Source: Sphingobacterium multivorum
Lineage (GTDB): Bacteria; Bacteroidota; Bacteroidia; Sphingobacteriales; Sphingobacteriaceae
Assembly (NCBI RefSeq): GCF_039511225.1
Contig: NZ_CP154261.1
Coordinates: forward strand, 3,968,001 to 4,032,000
Length of the DNA: 64,000 nucleotides
Reading direction: 5' to 3'
The notes beneath the pieces are model-generated. The model was not told the origin of the DNA and made no database searches. It saw only the letters and a program-made list of their open reading frames with translations. Every line of letters begins with the position of its first letter. Position 1 is the first letter of the stretch. A program made the position numbers and the translations under genes. Shown here piece after piece: positions 52,890 through 62,885 of the stretch.

Positions 52890-54518
52890 TTAGTCGTAAC
52901 TTGGATTTTGTTTCAACAATGCATTTCGTTGAATCTCACTGCGTGGAATTGGAAGTAAGTAATGCTGCGGAAAGAACTTCCGTTCCTGAAGCACCTCAAT
53001 TTTATAACTTTTCTTCTTCGTTTGGTCATCCCGCACAATCGTAATTTTTCGCGCCGGTTTGTTTTCAGTCTGTTCAGCTATTTTCCAACGTCTTACATCA
53101 AAAAAACGATGATCTTCAAAGGCTAGTTCTATGCGTCGTTCCTGCTGTATTTTTCCCAAAAGCGCGGCACCCGTGCTCGTAATTGCAGGAAGTACACCTA
53201 CCTTCCCACCACGTGCACGTTCTCTAATCTTATTGATGTACGTGCGAGCCACCTCTTCATTGCCCAATTGATACTGCGTTTCCGCATAATTTAGATATAT
53301 CTCGCCTAGACGCATATAAATCCACGGTTGAGCACTTTTATCATTCCAGGTATTACGCAAACTTTCATCCATAAATTTACGGATCGTATAGTGGGTCTTC
53401 GATGCATTCCAATCATCAATACCGAATTCGCTATCCTTACCACTATTCGCCCGGTTTCCTGTTGAGGATATATAAAACTCAATCTCTCTACCCCTAAACT
53501 GCTGACCATCACATACAATGGAGGCATAGAATCTAGGTTCACGATTTTCCCAAGGTTTGCCATCCACATAGGCCTGTGCAGAAGGCATAGCCCCATCTTC
53601 CATCTCATAGGCATCGACCATGTCCTGAAGCACGCAGGTCCTTGACCAACCTGTAAAACCATTCGGAGAATCGGTCCAGTCAAAAGAATGTCCAAATTCA
53701 GTATTGAACTGCTTCATGAAGATGATCTCTTTACTTTTGTTGCTCGTAAAAAGCTGTTTGTAATTTGGATCAAGCTGGTATTGGTTGAGGTCCAAGACGG
53801 CCTTTGCCGCATCAGCAGCTTTTTGCCATTTCGCCTTATCATTGGATGGATTCCAATATGGACTTGCAGCATACAATGTTACCCGTGACTTCAGTGCCAA
53901 TGCTGCACCTTTAGTTGCCCTACCAAAATCCTTTCCTTCGTAACTGAGAGGGAGCAACCCAGCCGCTTTATCCAATTCTTTCACAATAAAGTCTACACAT
54001 TCATCGTAGGAATTACGTGGCACCATCATATCGCTGTTCAGATCGAAAGTTTTTGTGATCAATGGAACACCACCAAAACGCGAGACAAGATCCGCATAAA
54101 AGAATGCGCGAAGAAAGATCATCTCACCATTCAACCGATCAACTTGACCCTTGTCGGCTTTCAACTTATCAATATTATCAAAGAAAATATTGCAGTTCTT
54201 AATCGCTTCATAATAAGCATTCCATGTGGAATAGTCCCCGAACTGGTCTGCCGTCACTTCTCCCCGGTTGTATAAATAAGGATTTCCCGAATTGAAATTG
54301 TGATATGCCTCGTCCGAAATATACCTCAAACCAAGATTTCCAAAACCGTCCCGTATTTCTGTATAACGCTTATTTACATAGGTTTCGGTCAATTTCAGAT
54401 CCGAGAATATAGCATCTCCAGTAAAAGAATCCAACGGTTTAACATCCAAATAATTTGAACAGGATGTCAAACAGCTTGCAAAAAAGATCGTTATATATAA
54501 TTTTATCTTTGTATTCAT
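52890..54518 (-). CDS. SusD/RagB-family outer-membrane lipoprotein
   Basis: The surface binding protein of the second SusCD complex, 542 residues. The lipoprotein signal ends FFASCLTSCSNYLDVKPL. Family blocks include FLRAFFYADLVSRFGGVPLITKTFDLNSD, KGAALALKSRVTLYAASPYWNPSND, EIYLNYAETQYQLGNEEVARTYINKIRERA and IQQERRIELAFEDHRFFDVRRWKIAEQ, ending YLLPIPRSEIQRNALLKQNPSY. It starts 17 bases after the SusC stop and leads into two enzyme genes. Confidence 0.95.
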   Translation of the reverse strand: MNTKIKLYITIFFASCLTSCSNYLDVKPLDSFTGDAIFSDLKLTETYVNKRYTEIRDGFGNLGLRYISDEAYHNFNSGNPYLYNRGEVTADQFGDYSTWNAYYEAIKNCNIFFDNIDKLKADKGQVDRLNGEMIFLRAFFYADLVSRFGGVPLITKTFDLNSDMMVPRNSYDECVDFIVKELDKAAGLLPLSYEGKDFGRATKGAALALKSRVTLYAASPYWNPSNDKAKWQKAADAAKAVLDLNQYQLDPNYKQLFTSNKSKEIIFMKQFNTEFGHSFDWTDSPNGFTGWSRTCVLQDMVDAYEMEDGAMPSAQAYVDGKPWENREPRFYASIVCDGQQFRGREIEFYISSTGNRANSGKDSEFGIDDWNASKTHYTIRKFMDESLRNTWNDKSAQPWIYMRLGEIYLNYAETQYQLGNEEVARTYINKIRERARGGKVGVLPAITSTGAALLGKIQQERRIELAFEDHRFFDVRRWKIAEQTENKPARKITIVRDDQTKKKSYKIEVLQERKFFPQHYLLPIPRSEIQRNALLKQNPSYD

Positions 54519-54535
54519 CTGTCAATAAATTTTCT

Positions 54536-57500
54536 TTAAAAACTCAAATTCACCCCTGCACTATAAATCCGCTGTTGTGGATAGTACATACCACCTGCAT
54601 TTGTTCCTTCAGGATCCTGTATCTTGATCTGATCGATCGAAAACAAATTAAATCCACTAATGAATACCCGTAAGTTTTTCATTTTGATTTTTTCCAGCAC
54701 TTTAGGCGACAATGAATATGCCAACTCCACATTTTTCAGTCTTAAAAAAGAGGCATTCTTTAACCAGAATGTCGAATTCATGCTATTGAATGTATCGTCA
54801 CGGTCGAAGGCTCTTGGATACAGGGCATTGGGTGTCTCCGTTTCAGAAATCCATCTGTTCTCAAAATAAGTTACATCTCTGTTGTAACTTCCCGGTTTAA
54901 TGATCTGTTTTGCACGTCCCTGTCCTGACCACAAAATATTTAAATCAAAATTTTTCCATTTGGCCCCCATGGTGATACCATAGGTAATTTCAGGGATCGG
55001 ACTTTCATAGATACGTACCATATCATTGCTGGTAATTTTTCCATCACCATCCACATCCATATACTTGATATCCCCTGGCATTGTATTCAGCAAATGTGGT
55101 GACGCATCAATCTCCGCCTGGTTCTGATAAATACCATCTGTCTTATACACCAACCAGGAGTCTATGCTGTGATCAGTCCTACGCTGCCATTCCGGCGTAT
55201 TTTGTGCTTCGTCAAAAAAATGAATCTTATTACGTACAAAAGTGAAATTTCCACCCACTGAGTAGCTAAAGTCATTAACTCTATTGCGGTAAAGCAAACT
55301 ACTTTCCACCCCTCTGTTTGAAATTTCACCAATGTTTTGATCAGGTAGCGTTAATCCTGTATAGCGTGGTACAGAAGCTTGTTTGGGTGTTAAGATGTCC
55401 GTACGCATCGAATAAAAATACTGCAAGTCAAAACTCAAGGTATTCTTGAAGAAAACAGACTCAAAGCCTACGTTTTTCGTATCCACTTTTTCCCAGGTAA
55501 TATTTGGATTAGCCAATCTTCCGACAGTAAAACCCTTTGTTCTTTTTGGGTCAAGACCAAACATGGCACCATCTCCAAGAACATAGGTACTGATATATTG
55601 AAAAGGGTCCACACGGTCGTTTCCTAGCTTGCCCCAGGAAGCCTTGATTTTCAACTCATTGACAAAAGGCACATTTTCCTTGAAAAAATTCTCCTGAGAA
55701 ATACGCCAGCCTGCCGATACCCCCGGGAACCAACCCCAACGTGCATTGCTCATAAAGTTTTGTGAGCCATCTCTTCGCACTGTAATATCAGCCAGATACT
55801 TATCCTTAAAACCATAACTTACACGACCAAAATAATTCTGACGTGCCGAAATCGTTGCTTTTCCGTCATTATTTTTTTGATTGTCACTTCCCGCAAATAG
55901 GTAATCTACGGCATCGCTTAAAAAGTCTCTCCGATACGCCGAAAACCAATCACCTCTGTTCTTGCTCTGCTCATAAGCAATGAAAGCATTGACACTATGT
56001 GAGCCAAATTTCTTGTCGTATCCGATTTTAAAATTCCAGGTCTCAGTGCGTATATCATCGTTTCTTTCAGTGAGGTTGATATTTGCATCGCCCGTTGTTT
56101 CACGGATATTATCGTAATTCTTTGTTGCAGGATTATAACGATAAGCATCCCACATATCATTCAGCTTCTTTTCATGTCTATATTGTGAATCGAATGCTGC
56201 GTAACCAGAAAAACTTAATCCATCTAATAACCAAGGTGTTTTGAGATCAAAACCTGCTTTTGTATTGACAAAATTATCCTTTACACGCTGATAGCCGGTC
56301 TTACCCGAAGCCAGAATCGTCAAATTATTACCCCACGAAAGACCTGGACCGGGCAATCCATTCGGATAATAGTCAGGCAAAAAAGGATAGGCATGGAACG
56401 CTTCCCAAAAGAAGGTTCCCATATCGTAATTTGAATTATTCCGATTTTCCTGTCTGGTGGCTACCTCAACTAATACCGAAAGGTCTTTGGTTACCTTAGC
56501 ATCCAAGTTGGTGCGAAATTGAACTGTCCTAAAATTTAGATCCGTATTTCTAAACCCTGGTTTCTGATAGAGGTATCCTCCCGAAACATAATAACGCACT
56601 TTTTCGTCTCCACCGCGAAGTGACAGAGAATGTTGCGTCTGTGGAGAAGATTTAAATACGGACTTCATCCAATCGGTGTTGGCATACAATAAGGGATCAA
56701 TCGTTCCATCCAGATACTTTCCTTTGATATCTTTATACTTTTCAGCACGCCCAAAATGTGCATTGATTTCATCATCATACACCATAAACTGGTAAGAATC
56801 CATCAGCTTTGGTGTCCTTGTATGTTCGGAAAAACCGTAATTACCATCGTAGGTGATGGTCGGTTTATCACCGTTACCGCGTTTCGTCGTGACCAAAATA
56901 ACACCATTTGCTGCTTGGGCACCATATATGGCAGCCGACGCATCTTTTAAGACCGAAATTGTCTCTATATCACTTGGATTAAGCCGCTCTATTCCACCGC
57001 GATTGGCCACTCCATCAATGACATACAAAGGACTGTTGTTCCCCAAAGATCCCTTGCCACGGATATAGATCTGCGATTGATCATTTCCAGGTTCACCAGA
57101 GCGATTATTAGCTACTACACCCGGCATTCTTCCTGCTAGGGAATTGGACAGATTCGGTGCAGGAGATCGCTGCAGCTCGCTCCCCGAAACCTGGCTCACC
57201 GACCCCGTCAATGTTGCTTTCTTCTGTGTTCCGTACCCAATGACCACAACCTCTTCAAGCTGCGCGAGATCTTCCTGGAGAACGACATCAATAGCCTGTC
57301 GCTGATAGGCAATCTCTTGAGAAAGGTATCCCAAATAAGAAAATTGTAAAATACTATTTTCTTTTTCAACGACCAGCGAAAATTGACCATCGCTATTTGA
57401 CTGCGTCATTTTATCCGTACCTTTTATGCGTACAGATACCCCTGCCAAAGGCTTTCCTTGCTGATCTTTGATTACACCCGAAGCTATTCTATCCTGAACC

Positions 57501-57871
57501 TTTGTTGTCGAACGTATAATAATACGGTTTTCGCTGACCATATCCATTTCCAAGGATTCCTTGGCTAAAATTGGCAACAAAAGATCAGTCCATTTTTTAT
57601 TGCGGACGTCAACATGCTTGATTTTAATCGCATTGATCGTGTTATCGTTGTAGATAAAATTGATCTTGGTCTGCTCTTCAATTGAAGTCAATAGATTTTT
57701 GAGTCGGATCTCTTCAAACCGTAAAGAAACTGTTTTCTGCGCTTTCGATTCTTTTGCAAATCCGGTGGCGACACATGCAAATAAGAAAATGATTAAAAAT
57801 TTGGCCATTAACAACCATTTTAGATAATACGAGATAGGCACATGATAAAGAACATGTGATTTTTTTTTCAT
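54536..57871 (-). CDS. SusC/RagA-family TonB-dependent transporter with STN signalling domain
   Basis: The transporter of the second SusCD complex, about 1111 residues. After an N-terminal hydrophobic segment comes an STN domain (VSLRFEEIRLKNLLTSIEEQTKINFIYNDNTINAIKIKHVDVRNK, about 50-120), which in this family contacts FecR-type anti-sigma factors. A carboxypeptidase-like domain (ASGVIKDQQGKPLAGVSVRIKGT), the plug (LEEVVVIGYGTQKKATLTGSVSQVSG ... INPSDIETISVLKDASAAIYGAQAANGVILVTTKRG-like) and the barrel follow. The Met at 57871 (MKKKSHVLY) is chosen; a longer reading from 57904 would cover an inverted repeat. The STN domain and the adjacent FecR/ECF genes indicate trans-envelope induction. 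Confidence 0.94.
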   Translation of the reverse strand: MKKKSHVLYHVPISYYLKWLLMAKFLIIFLFACVATGFAKESKAQKTVSLRFEEIRLKNLLTSIEEQTKINFIYNDNTINAIKIKHVDVRNKKWTDLLLPILAKESLEMDMVSENRIIIRSTTKVQDRIASGVIKDQQGKPLAGVSVRIKGTDKMTQSNSDGQFSLVVEKENSILQFSYLGYLSQEIAYQRQAIDVVLQEDLAQLEEVVVIGYGTQKKATLTGSVSQVSGSELQRSPAPNLSNSLAGRMPGVVANNRSGEPGNDQSQIYIRGKGSLGNNSPLYVIDGVANRGGIERLNPSDIETISVLKDASAAIYGAQAANGVILVTTKRGNGDKPTITYDGNYGFSEHTRTPKLMDSYQFMVYDDEINAHFGRAEKYKDIKGKYLDGTIDPLLYANTDWMKSVFKSSPQTQHSLSLRGGDEKVRYYVSGGYLYQKPGFRNTDLNFRTVQFRTNLDAKVTKDLSVLVEVATRQENRNNSNYDMGTFFWEAFHAYPFLPDYYPNGLPGPGLSWGNNLTILASGKTGYQRVKDNFVNTKAGFDLKTPWLLDGLSFSGYAAFDSQYRHEKKLNDMWDAYRYNPATKNYDNIRETTGDANINLTERNDDIRTETWNFKIGYDKKFGSHSVNAFIAYEQSKNRGDWFSAYRRDFLSDAVDYLFAGSDNQKNNDGKATISARQNYFGRVSYGFKDKYLADITVRRDGSQNFMSNARWGWFPGVSAGWRISQENFFKENVPFVNELKIKASWGKLGNDRVDPFQYISTYVLGDGAMFGLDPKRTKGFTVGRLANPNITWEKVDTKNVGFESVFFKNTLSFDLQYFYSMRTDILTPKQASVPRYTGLTLPDQNIGEISNRGVESSLLYRNRVNDFSYSVGGNFTFVRNKIHFFDEAQNTPEWQRRTDHSIDSWLVYKTDGIYQNQAEIDASPHLLNTMPGDIKYMDVDGDGKITSNDMVRIYESPIPEITYGITMGAKWKNFDLNILWSGQGRAKQIIKPGSYNRDVTYFENRWISETETPNALYPRAFDRDDTFNSMNSTFWLKNASFLRLKNVELAYSLSPKVLEKIKMKNLRVFISGFNLFSIDQIKIQDPEGTNAGGMYYPQQRIYSAGVNLSF

Positions 57872-57898
57872 AATTTTGGTATTTAAGAAATAATCGAT

Positions 57899-57971
57899 TG
57901 GCATCCTACTTTCCTAGGGTCCGATGCCATTGGTTAAAACATTTGGGTATTGCTCACTATGAGGGATACCC
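57899..57971 (-). repeat. Two inverted repeats between FecR and SusC
   Basis: TGGCATC (57899-57905) with GATGCCA (57923-57929), and GGGTAT (57945-57950) with ATACCC (57966-57971). The second is followed by seven T on the plus strand only. They lie in the probable SusC leader and promoter region, so they may attenuate or mark the ECF-dependent promoter. Confidence 0.4.
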
Positions 57972-57981
57972 TTTTTTTATA

Positions 57982-59040
57982 TTACTTTACATAAAGTGTA
58001 TCATTTTGGGTATAATAATTTAGTTTAGTACCTGTGCGCTTGATGACATTCAAGACTTCTTCACAGGTTGTTTCGTCAAATATGCCGGTGATGGGCTCTT
58101 TTGCGAGCCGCTCATTTTCGACGACAATAGGTTTACCGAACCAACGCTCCATTATCTTTGCAACCATATCAAAACCTTCGCCATTGAAAACCAATCTATT
58201 TTTCATCCAGAGTGTTTCAGTAACTTCGGCATCAACGAGGTCAAGCTTTGCAAAGGTCACTTTTGGTTGCTGAACAACAGACTTACTCCGATGATCATTC
58301 GTTGATACAGGTTGATTGATCACAGACACTTTATTACCCGGAAGGAGTTCATATAGCTTCTCCTGCTGATTATCCATGACCTTTAGACGCACTTTCCCTT
58401 CGATCAGGGAGGTTGTCGTGGTGTTCTCATCGGGAAGCGCCCGGAGGTTAAATTTTGTACCTAAGACCTGTACCTCCGCATACGCCGTTTTGATTTTCAA
58501 CGGTAAATTGGGGTTCTTGGCTATAGCGAAATAACCTTCACCAACCAATTCCAGCACACGGTCAGTCTTACCAAATCCAGCCTTCAACCGCAATACACTT
58601 TCATTGTTCAGCCATACTTCCGAGCCATCGCTCAATTTGATCGATTTACGTTCCCCTTTGCCAGTAACAATGGTCTGCCATTCCGCATCTCCAGCTACCT
58701 TTTTATCATTTTTGATAAACCAAAAGGACCATACCCCAAAAACGATAAATAGGCTGGCGGCAATGGATAGTAACTTAACTTTACGGCGACCTATAAACGG
58801 ACGGACGGTTACATCCTCAACAGCGGTAAGCTCTATTGGTCTTGACTTTTCATAGCTTATTTCAGCTTCTAGATCTTCTTCCTCATGCTTCTCCGCTAAA
58901 TAGGCCAATAACTCCCTTTTATTTTTGTCGACACGTAGCAAGTCATCCAGCGCGATTCTCTCCTCGGATGTGAGCTCTCCTGCTAGCAACTTAGCCGCTA
59001 AAAATAAAAAGTATTGTTCCTCAGATGAAAACATGTGCAT
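57982..59040 (-). CDS. FecR-type anti-sigma factor
   Basis: A single-pass inner-membrane regulator, about 352 residues. The cytoplasmic N-terminus (about 1-85) should hold the ECF sigma factor; a membrane helix (KLLSIAASLFIVFGVWSFWFI, about 88-107) leads to a periplasmic FecR domain (GKGERKSIKLSDGSEVWLNNESVLRLKAGF ... VQVLGTKFNLRALPDENTTTTSLIEGKVRL) and a C-terminal DUF4974-type part that resembles an STN/secretin fold. The Met at 59040 (or 59034) is preferred to 59064. The gene lies between the sigma factor and the STN-bearing SusC, the usual order. Confidence 0.93.
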   Translation of the reverse strand: MHMFSSEEQYFLFLAAKLLAGELTSEERIALDDLLRVDKNKRELLAYLAEKHEEEDLEAEISYEKSRPIELTAVEDVTVRPFIGRRKVKLLSIAASLFIVFGVWSFWFIKNDKKVAGDAEWQTIVTGKGERKSIKLSDGSEVWLNNESVLRLKAGFGKTDRVLELVGEGYFAIAKNPNLPLKIKTAYAEVQVLGTKFNLRALPDENTTTTSLIEGKVRLKVMDNQQEKLYELLPGNKVSVINQPVSTNDHRSKSVVQQPKVTFAKLDLVDAEVTETLWMKNRLVFNGEGFDMVAKIMERWFGKPIVVENERLAKEPITGIFDETTCEEVLNVIKRTGTKLNYYTQNDTLYVK

Positions 59041-59094
59041 TCGGTCTATTTGGAGTAGAGACACCTGAAGAAACCAAAATCCCCAATAGAAAAA

Positions 59095-59643
59095 TTATTT
59101 TTTTTCTTTAATACAGGACCACAGCTTTTCTAAAGCAATTTGAATATGTCGGTCTACCGTTTTCTTGGATATGCCCATCATTTCCGCAGTTTCCAAATAC
59201 GTTTTCCTTTCCTCTTTCACCAGTTTAAAAGCCTCTTTCGTTTTCGGCGGAAGCCCCTCGACAGCCTGTTGAATACGTTGGATACTCTCTGTTGATATTA
59301 AAATTTGCTCCGGGGTATTTTTATCAATCAACGTATCCTGATATTCCGTTCCGTCAGTGAGTACGACCTGGCGGATGCGCAGGAGGTTAAGGCATTTGTT
59401 TTTTATCGCTCGAAGCAAATAGCCCTCGACATTTGCGATGTTCATTAAATCTGGCCCCAGGTACCAAATTTTCCATAGGACTTCGGAAACCACATCTTCG
59501 GCTAGCTGCTTATCCTTGATAAAAGAAATCGCATTGGTCTTCAAAACTCCATAATTGGCCACGAAATAAGCCTTAAACGAGCTTTCATCTCGATCAATGG
59601 CAATATTCCTCTTATTTTCCGCAGATAAAGGTTTCAAATACAT
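59095..59643 (-). CDS. ECF-type RNA polymerase sigma factor
   Basis: A 182-residue sigma-70 family protein of the Bacteroidota group paired with FecR. Region 2 shows the family KAYFVANYGVLKTNAISFIKDKQLAEDVVSEVLWKIW; region 4 shows IQQAVEGLPPKTKEAFKLVKEERKTYLETAEMMGISKKTVDRHIQIALEKLW with the DNA-recognition helix. It heads the sigma, FecR, SusC (STN), SusD, enzyme locus and should switch it on when the transporter is loaded with its glycan. Confidence 0.94.
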   Translation of the reverse strand: MYLKPLSAENKRNIAIDRDESSFKAYFVANYGVLKTNAISFIKDKQLAEDVVSEVLWKIWYLGPDLMNIANVEGYLLRAIKNKCLNLLRIRQVVLTDGTEYQDTLIDKNTPEQILISTESIQRIQQAVEGLPPKTKEAFKLVKEERKTYLETAEMMGISKKTVDRHIQIALEKLWSCIKEKK

Positions 59644-59834
59644 TGGTTACTTTGCAATTCGCAGCACAAGTTAAACAAATTCATTCCAAGAATGCAAAAA
59701 AAATCGAAAGCTCAGTGCCAAGGTTTTCTCATGAGGTCAAGGCAATACATTGACCAGTCATGTATAAACTATGGATCAGACAACTCAAATTTTTTCCACA
59801 AAGGTGTTCTGCAGCATGGGGCAAGGCAAGAAAA

Positions 59835-59862
59835 AAGCCGCTTGGAAAATCCAAAACGGCTT
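59835..59862 (-). terminator. Terminator of the universal stress protein gene
   Basis: Stem AAGCCG (59835-59840) and CGGCTT (59857-59862); on the minus strand the hairpin is followed by a run of six T. Confidence 0.7.
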
Positions 59863-59893
59863 GATATATAGCGTAAAAAAGTTTCGACATAGA

Positions 59894-60727
59894 CTATTCA
59901 TGCAACACCAAAATCGCTTTAACCGATCGGTTCAGAACTTCATTCACCGTACTACTTGCAAATAAACGATAAATCATATTATGGTTGCGTTTGACCAAAC
60001 ATAGAATATCGGTCTGATTGTTTTCCACAAAATCAACGATCGCATGTGATGGGCGTGTATCATCCTCATCCACATAGTTAAAGTTGATAGTTACGTTAGG
60101 AAGCAACTGACGCATTTTTTTCTCCCCATTACGCACCAGCTTTTCGTCCAAATCCCTTTCTGAAACATGTAGAATTTCCAACTTCTTGGGGTCCGAAAGT
60201 TTTAAAATACGATTGAGCGCTTTGACATCACGCACAGACAATTTTGTCGTTTTGTAATCCGTTGCCAATGTAATGACCGGAATGGCGGACAGATTACTTT
60301 CAGGAGGTACAATCAAGGTCGGAATACGCAATTTTGTCACAGCCATACTTGCATTACTACCGACAATTTCCTTAATGCCCGTCGCCCCAGTGATTCCCAT
60401 CACCAAAAAAGAAACATCGGTATATTCAACATACTTTGTGACTACATTACGCAGATAACCTACTTCGACAACAGATCTCACTTTAAGGCCATTGTATTTA
60501 TTTTCCTGAACCACCTGATCAGTCCATTCTTGCAAAGCAGCTCGTTTTCTAGCGTAATAATCTTCTATAAAGATCGCGTTATAAGTACTGTTGTTGATCC
60601 CTTCTGTCGGGTGTATGGCGTGTACAACAGCAATTTCCATATGCAAACGAGAAGCCAAAGACAAGGCATAACGCAAAGCATGACTTGCATTGATTGAAAA
60701 ATCAGAGGCAACGAGAATTTGTTTCAT
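59894..60727 (-). CDS. Two-domain universal stress protein
   Basis: A 277-residue cytoplasmic protein with two tandem Usp domains. The first (about 1-145) is clear: ILVASDFSINASHALRYALSLASRLHMEIAVVHAI at the start and SFLVMGITGATGIKEIVGSNASMAVTKLRIPTLIVPPE, where the G-x2-G-x9-G-S/N motif of ATP-binding members is largely kept. The second (about 150-277) is more divergent and ends in ILVLHE. Upstream on the minus strand TGACTTTG (60768-60775) resembles a -7 element. It precedes, on the same strand, nothing else; the PiT gene lies upstream. Role is general stress response by family. Confidence 0.9.
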   Translation of the reverse strand: MKQILVASDFSINASHALRYALSLASRLHMEIAVVHAIHPTEGINNSTYNAIFIEDYYARKRAALQEWTDQVVQENKYNGLKVRSVVEVGYLRNVVTKYVEYTDVSFLVMGITGATGIKEIVGSNASMAVTKLRIPTLIVPPESNLSAIPVITLATDYKTTKLSVRDVKALNRILKLSDPKKLEILHVSERDLDEKLVRNGEKKMRQLLPNVTINFNYVDEDDTRPSHAIVDFVENNQTDILCLVKRNHNMIYRLFASSTVNEVLNRSVKAILVLHE

Positions 60728-60807
60728 TTTTTAAGTTTTAATATTAAACTGCCAATAGCCATGTGTACAAAGTCAATGGATGACAAAAACATTCAGATAA
60801 CAATCAA

Positions 60808-62208
60808 CTAAATAAAAAGATGGAAGAATACAAATAGTAATAAAGCCAAGCCAATCGACACAGGTAAAGTAAGTACCCAAGCAAGACCGATACTTTTGAG
60901 TGTTCCTTTGTTTAAATTGCTCTTTCCTCCAGAAGCTACCATTGAACCAGCAATACCACTTGAGAGCACATGCGTTGTGCTAACGGGCAAACCCAATACG
61001 GTACTGATACCAATTGTCGAAGCTGCGACAATCTCGCTTGAGGCCCCCTGAGCATAACTCAAATGTTCATTTCCTATTTTTTCACCTATTGTTATTACAA
61101 TACGTTTCCAACCGATCATTGTTCCCAAACCTAGTGCTACCGAAATCGTTAAGATCACCCAAATCGGTGCAAAGTCCGTAAGATGTTTCAATTCAACCAA
61201 CTTACGATTGAGCTCCAAACGATTTTCAGCATTGATATTGATCCGTTTATTGCTCTCCAATGTAGCAATCGATTTGACCAAACCTTCAACCTCTTTTCTG
61301 AATTTAAACGTCCCAGCTTTATCCGTTACACTTTTATCCATCAAATGCAACTTGACTTGCTCAATCTCTTCATGGACATGTGCAAACATCGTTCCTTGAA
61401 CAACATTACTGGAAGCAATTGTCTGCAACACGATTTCCGTTTGATCGAGCGTTTTAATGACAGCCGCATCTGGTACGGAATGGTTTATTGCAAAACGGGC
61501 AGGAAGAAATGCAATTAAGATCAACATAAACAGCCCTACTCCTTTTTGTCCATCATTGCTACCGTGAAAAAAACTGACCAATGTACAGGTCAGTATAAGA
61601 ATACCCCGTACTAAAAATGGGGGTCTGTCATCTTCTCCTTGTGGGATGTGAAAAAGTGCTTTATAACGGACAACATGCTTCAAAAAGAGCATCAATATCA
61701 CCGCTAGACCAAAGCCAATCAAAGGTGACAGAATCAAAGAAAGACCAATTTCCTCAGCCTTATGCCAATTGACACCGCTGCCACCATGATACCAGGTGAA
61801 ACCTATACCAGCCCCGATAAGGGCACCAATCAAGGTATGTGAACTCGAACAAGGAATACCAAAATACCAAGTCCCCAAATTCCAGATAATAGCAGCCAAT
61901 AATACAGAAAGGACCAGACAAGCGCCTACGGAAACCGGGAGTGCCATTAAGGTATCCAGAGGCACCAATTTAAGGATTCCCATAGCCACGGCTATTCCGC
62001 CTGCGAAAACACCGAGAAAATTCCAAAAACCAGACCAAGGAATGGCTACAATTGGTTTAAGTGCTTTGGTATAAATGACCGTTGCAACAGCATTCGCGGT
62101 ATCATGAAAGCCATTGACAAATTCAAAGGCCACAACGGCAAATAAACAAAGGGCAAAAACAATAAGGAGTCCAGTACTAAGATCGGTTTCCCCTAAGAGA
62201 GGAATCAT
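60808..62208 (-). CDS. pit: Inorganic phosphate transporter, PiT family
   Basis: A low-affinity phosphate (or metal-phosphate) transporter, about 466 residues, with ten or more membrane helices. The PiT signatures are present twice: NGFHDTANAVATVIYTKAL near the N-terminus and GLPVSTTHVLSSGIAGSMVASGG near the C-terminus, with FFHGSNDGQKGVG in the middle. A hydrophilic loop of about 90 residues, with coiled-coil character (DKAGTFKFRKEVEGLVKSIATLESNKR), separates the halves. Start at 62208 (MIPLLGETDL) is chosen; 62226 is possible. A TATTTTTG promoter lies at 62329-62336. No PhoU-like partner is adjacent. Confidence 0.93.
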   Translation of the reverse strand: MIPLLGETDLSTGLLIVFALCLFAVVAFEFVNGFHDTANAVATVIYTKALKPIVAIPWSGFWNFLGVFAGGIAVAMGILKLVPLDTLMALPVSVGACLVLSVLLAAIIWNLGTWYFGIPCSSSHTLIGALIGAGIGFTWYHGGSGVNWHKAEEIGLSLILSPLIGFGLAVILMLFLKHVVRYKALFHIPQGEDDRPPFLVRGILILTCTLVSFFHGSNDGQKGVGLFMLILIAFLPARFAINHSVPDAAVIKTLDQTEIVLQTIASSNVVQGTMFAHVHEEIEQVKLHLMDKSVTDKAGTFKFRKEVEGLVKSIATLESNKRININAENRLELNRKLVELKHLTDFAPIWVILTISVALGLGTMIGWKRIVITIGEKIGNEHLSYAQGASSEIVAASTIGISTVLGLPVSTTHVLSSGIAGSMVASGGKSNLNKGTLKSIGLAWVLTLPVSIGLALLLFVFFHLFI

Positions 62209-62280
62209 GTTGCAGAAAATGTGCATAGTATTCTTTCATAAGATTTATGGTTGTCCTTGCTTAGTTTTTCTTACTTGCTG

Positions 62281-62300
62281 AGTTTTCCTTAAGGAAAACT
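62281..62300. promoter_or_regulatory. 20-bp perfect palindrome upstream of the PiT gene
   Basis: AGTTTTCCTTAAGGAAAACT is fully self-complementary. It lies between the -7 element (62329-62336) and the PiT start codon, so it could be an operator acting downstream of the promoter or a hairpin in the leader. Confidence 0.5.
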
Positions 62301-62328
62301 ACCGCAGGAACAATCGCTTCATTCAGCT

Positions 62329-62336
62329 CAAAAATA
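62329..62336 (-). promoter_or_regulatory. Bacteroidota-type -7 promoter element (TATTTTTG) of the PiT gene
   Basis: Minus-strand TATTTTTG matches TAnnTTTG exactly, about 120 bases before the chosen start codon. Confidence 0.45.
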
Positions 62337-62627
62337 ATTTTCAGATGTTAACTTTTGATAAAGGATATATTACGTTATACAACAAGAAAGAAAAACTTAA
62401 AACACTGTTAACGAATCTTATTCCGTCGCTATTTTATTTCTCACAAATTTCTTAATTTTCAGGGAGCTAATACGAACTTTATAGGGACCTCATTCGGACT
62501 TCATTCGGATGAAAGCGAATAAAGACCGAATAAGTTCCGTAGAAATAACGATTATAAAACGGAATAAAATCAAATTTGACCACTAGTTTTTACCCAAATA
62601 AATATAGACAAATCAAAACCCCGTAAA

Positions 62628-62683
62628 AGACCAGCTGTGAAGTAAGAGTCGTATTAGACCAACTGTAAAGTAAAAGCCGTGTT
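62628..62683. repeat. Two-copy 28-bp tandem repeat
   Basis: Two adjacent 28-bp units (62628-62655 and 62656-62683) begin AGACCAGCTGTGAAGTAAGA and AGACCAACTGTAAAGTAAAA and differ at about 6 positions. The sequence continues AAACC...TTGTAAACC as a possible decayed third unit. Confidence 0.6.
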
Positions 62684-62885
62684 AAACCTTTTGTAAACCT
62701 TTTTCAAGAATGGACATTGCTATCTGCAAAAAACCAAGCAGACGATTCAAGGGAATTTTGATCCGCCATTTACAGCAAAAACAGGACGATTTACCGATTC
62801 AAACCTACAGTCCACCGAAAAGCACAAACTTTTTAAATTTAAACTCGTTACTTTAGACAAAAATAAATTTAACACCGAATTAATT

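Larger units (their letters stand above)
62227..62885. other. Divergent intergenic region upstream of the PiT gene
   Basis: About 660 bases without a coding region. It holds the PiT promoter, a 20-bp palindrome (62281-62300), a pair of CATTCGGA direct repeats near 62490-62510 (CATTCGGACTTCATTCGGAT), and a 28-bp tandem repeat (62628-62683). No promoter could be chosen for the plus-strand hydrolase. Confidence 0.45.
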
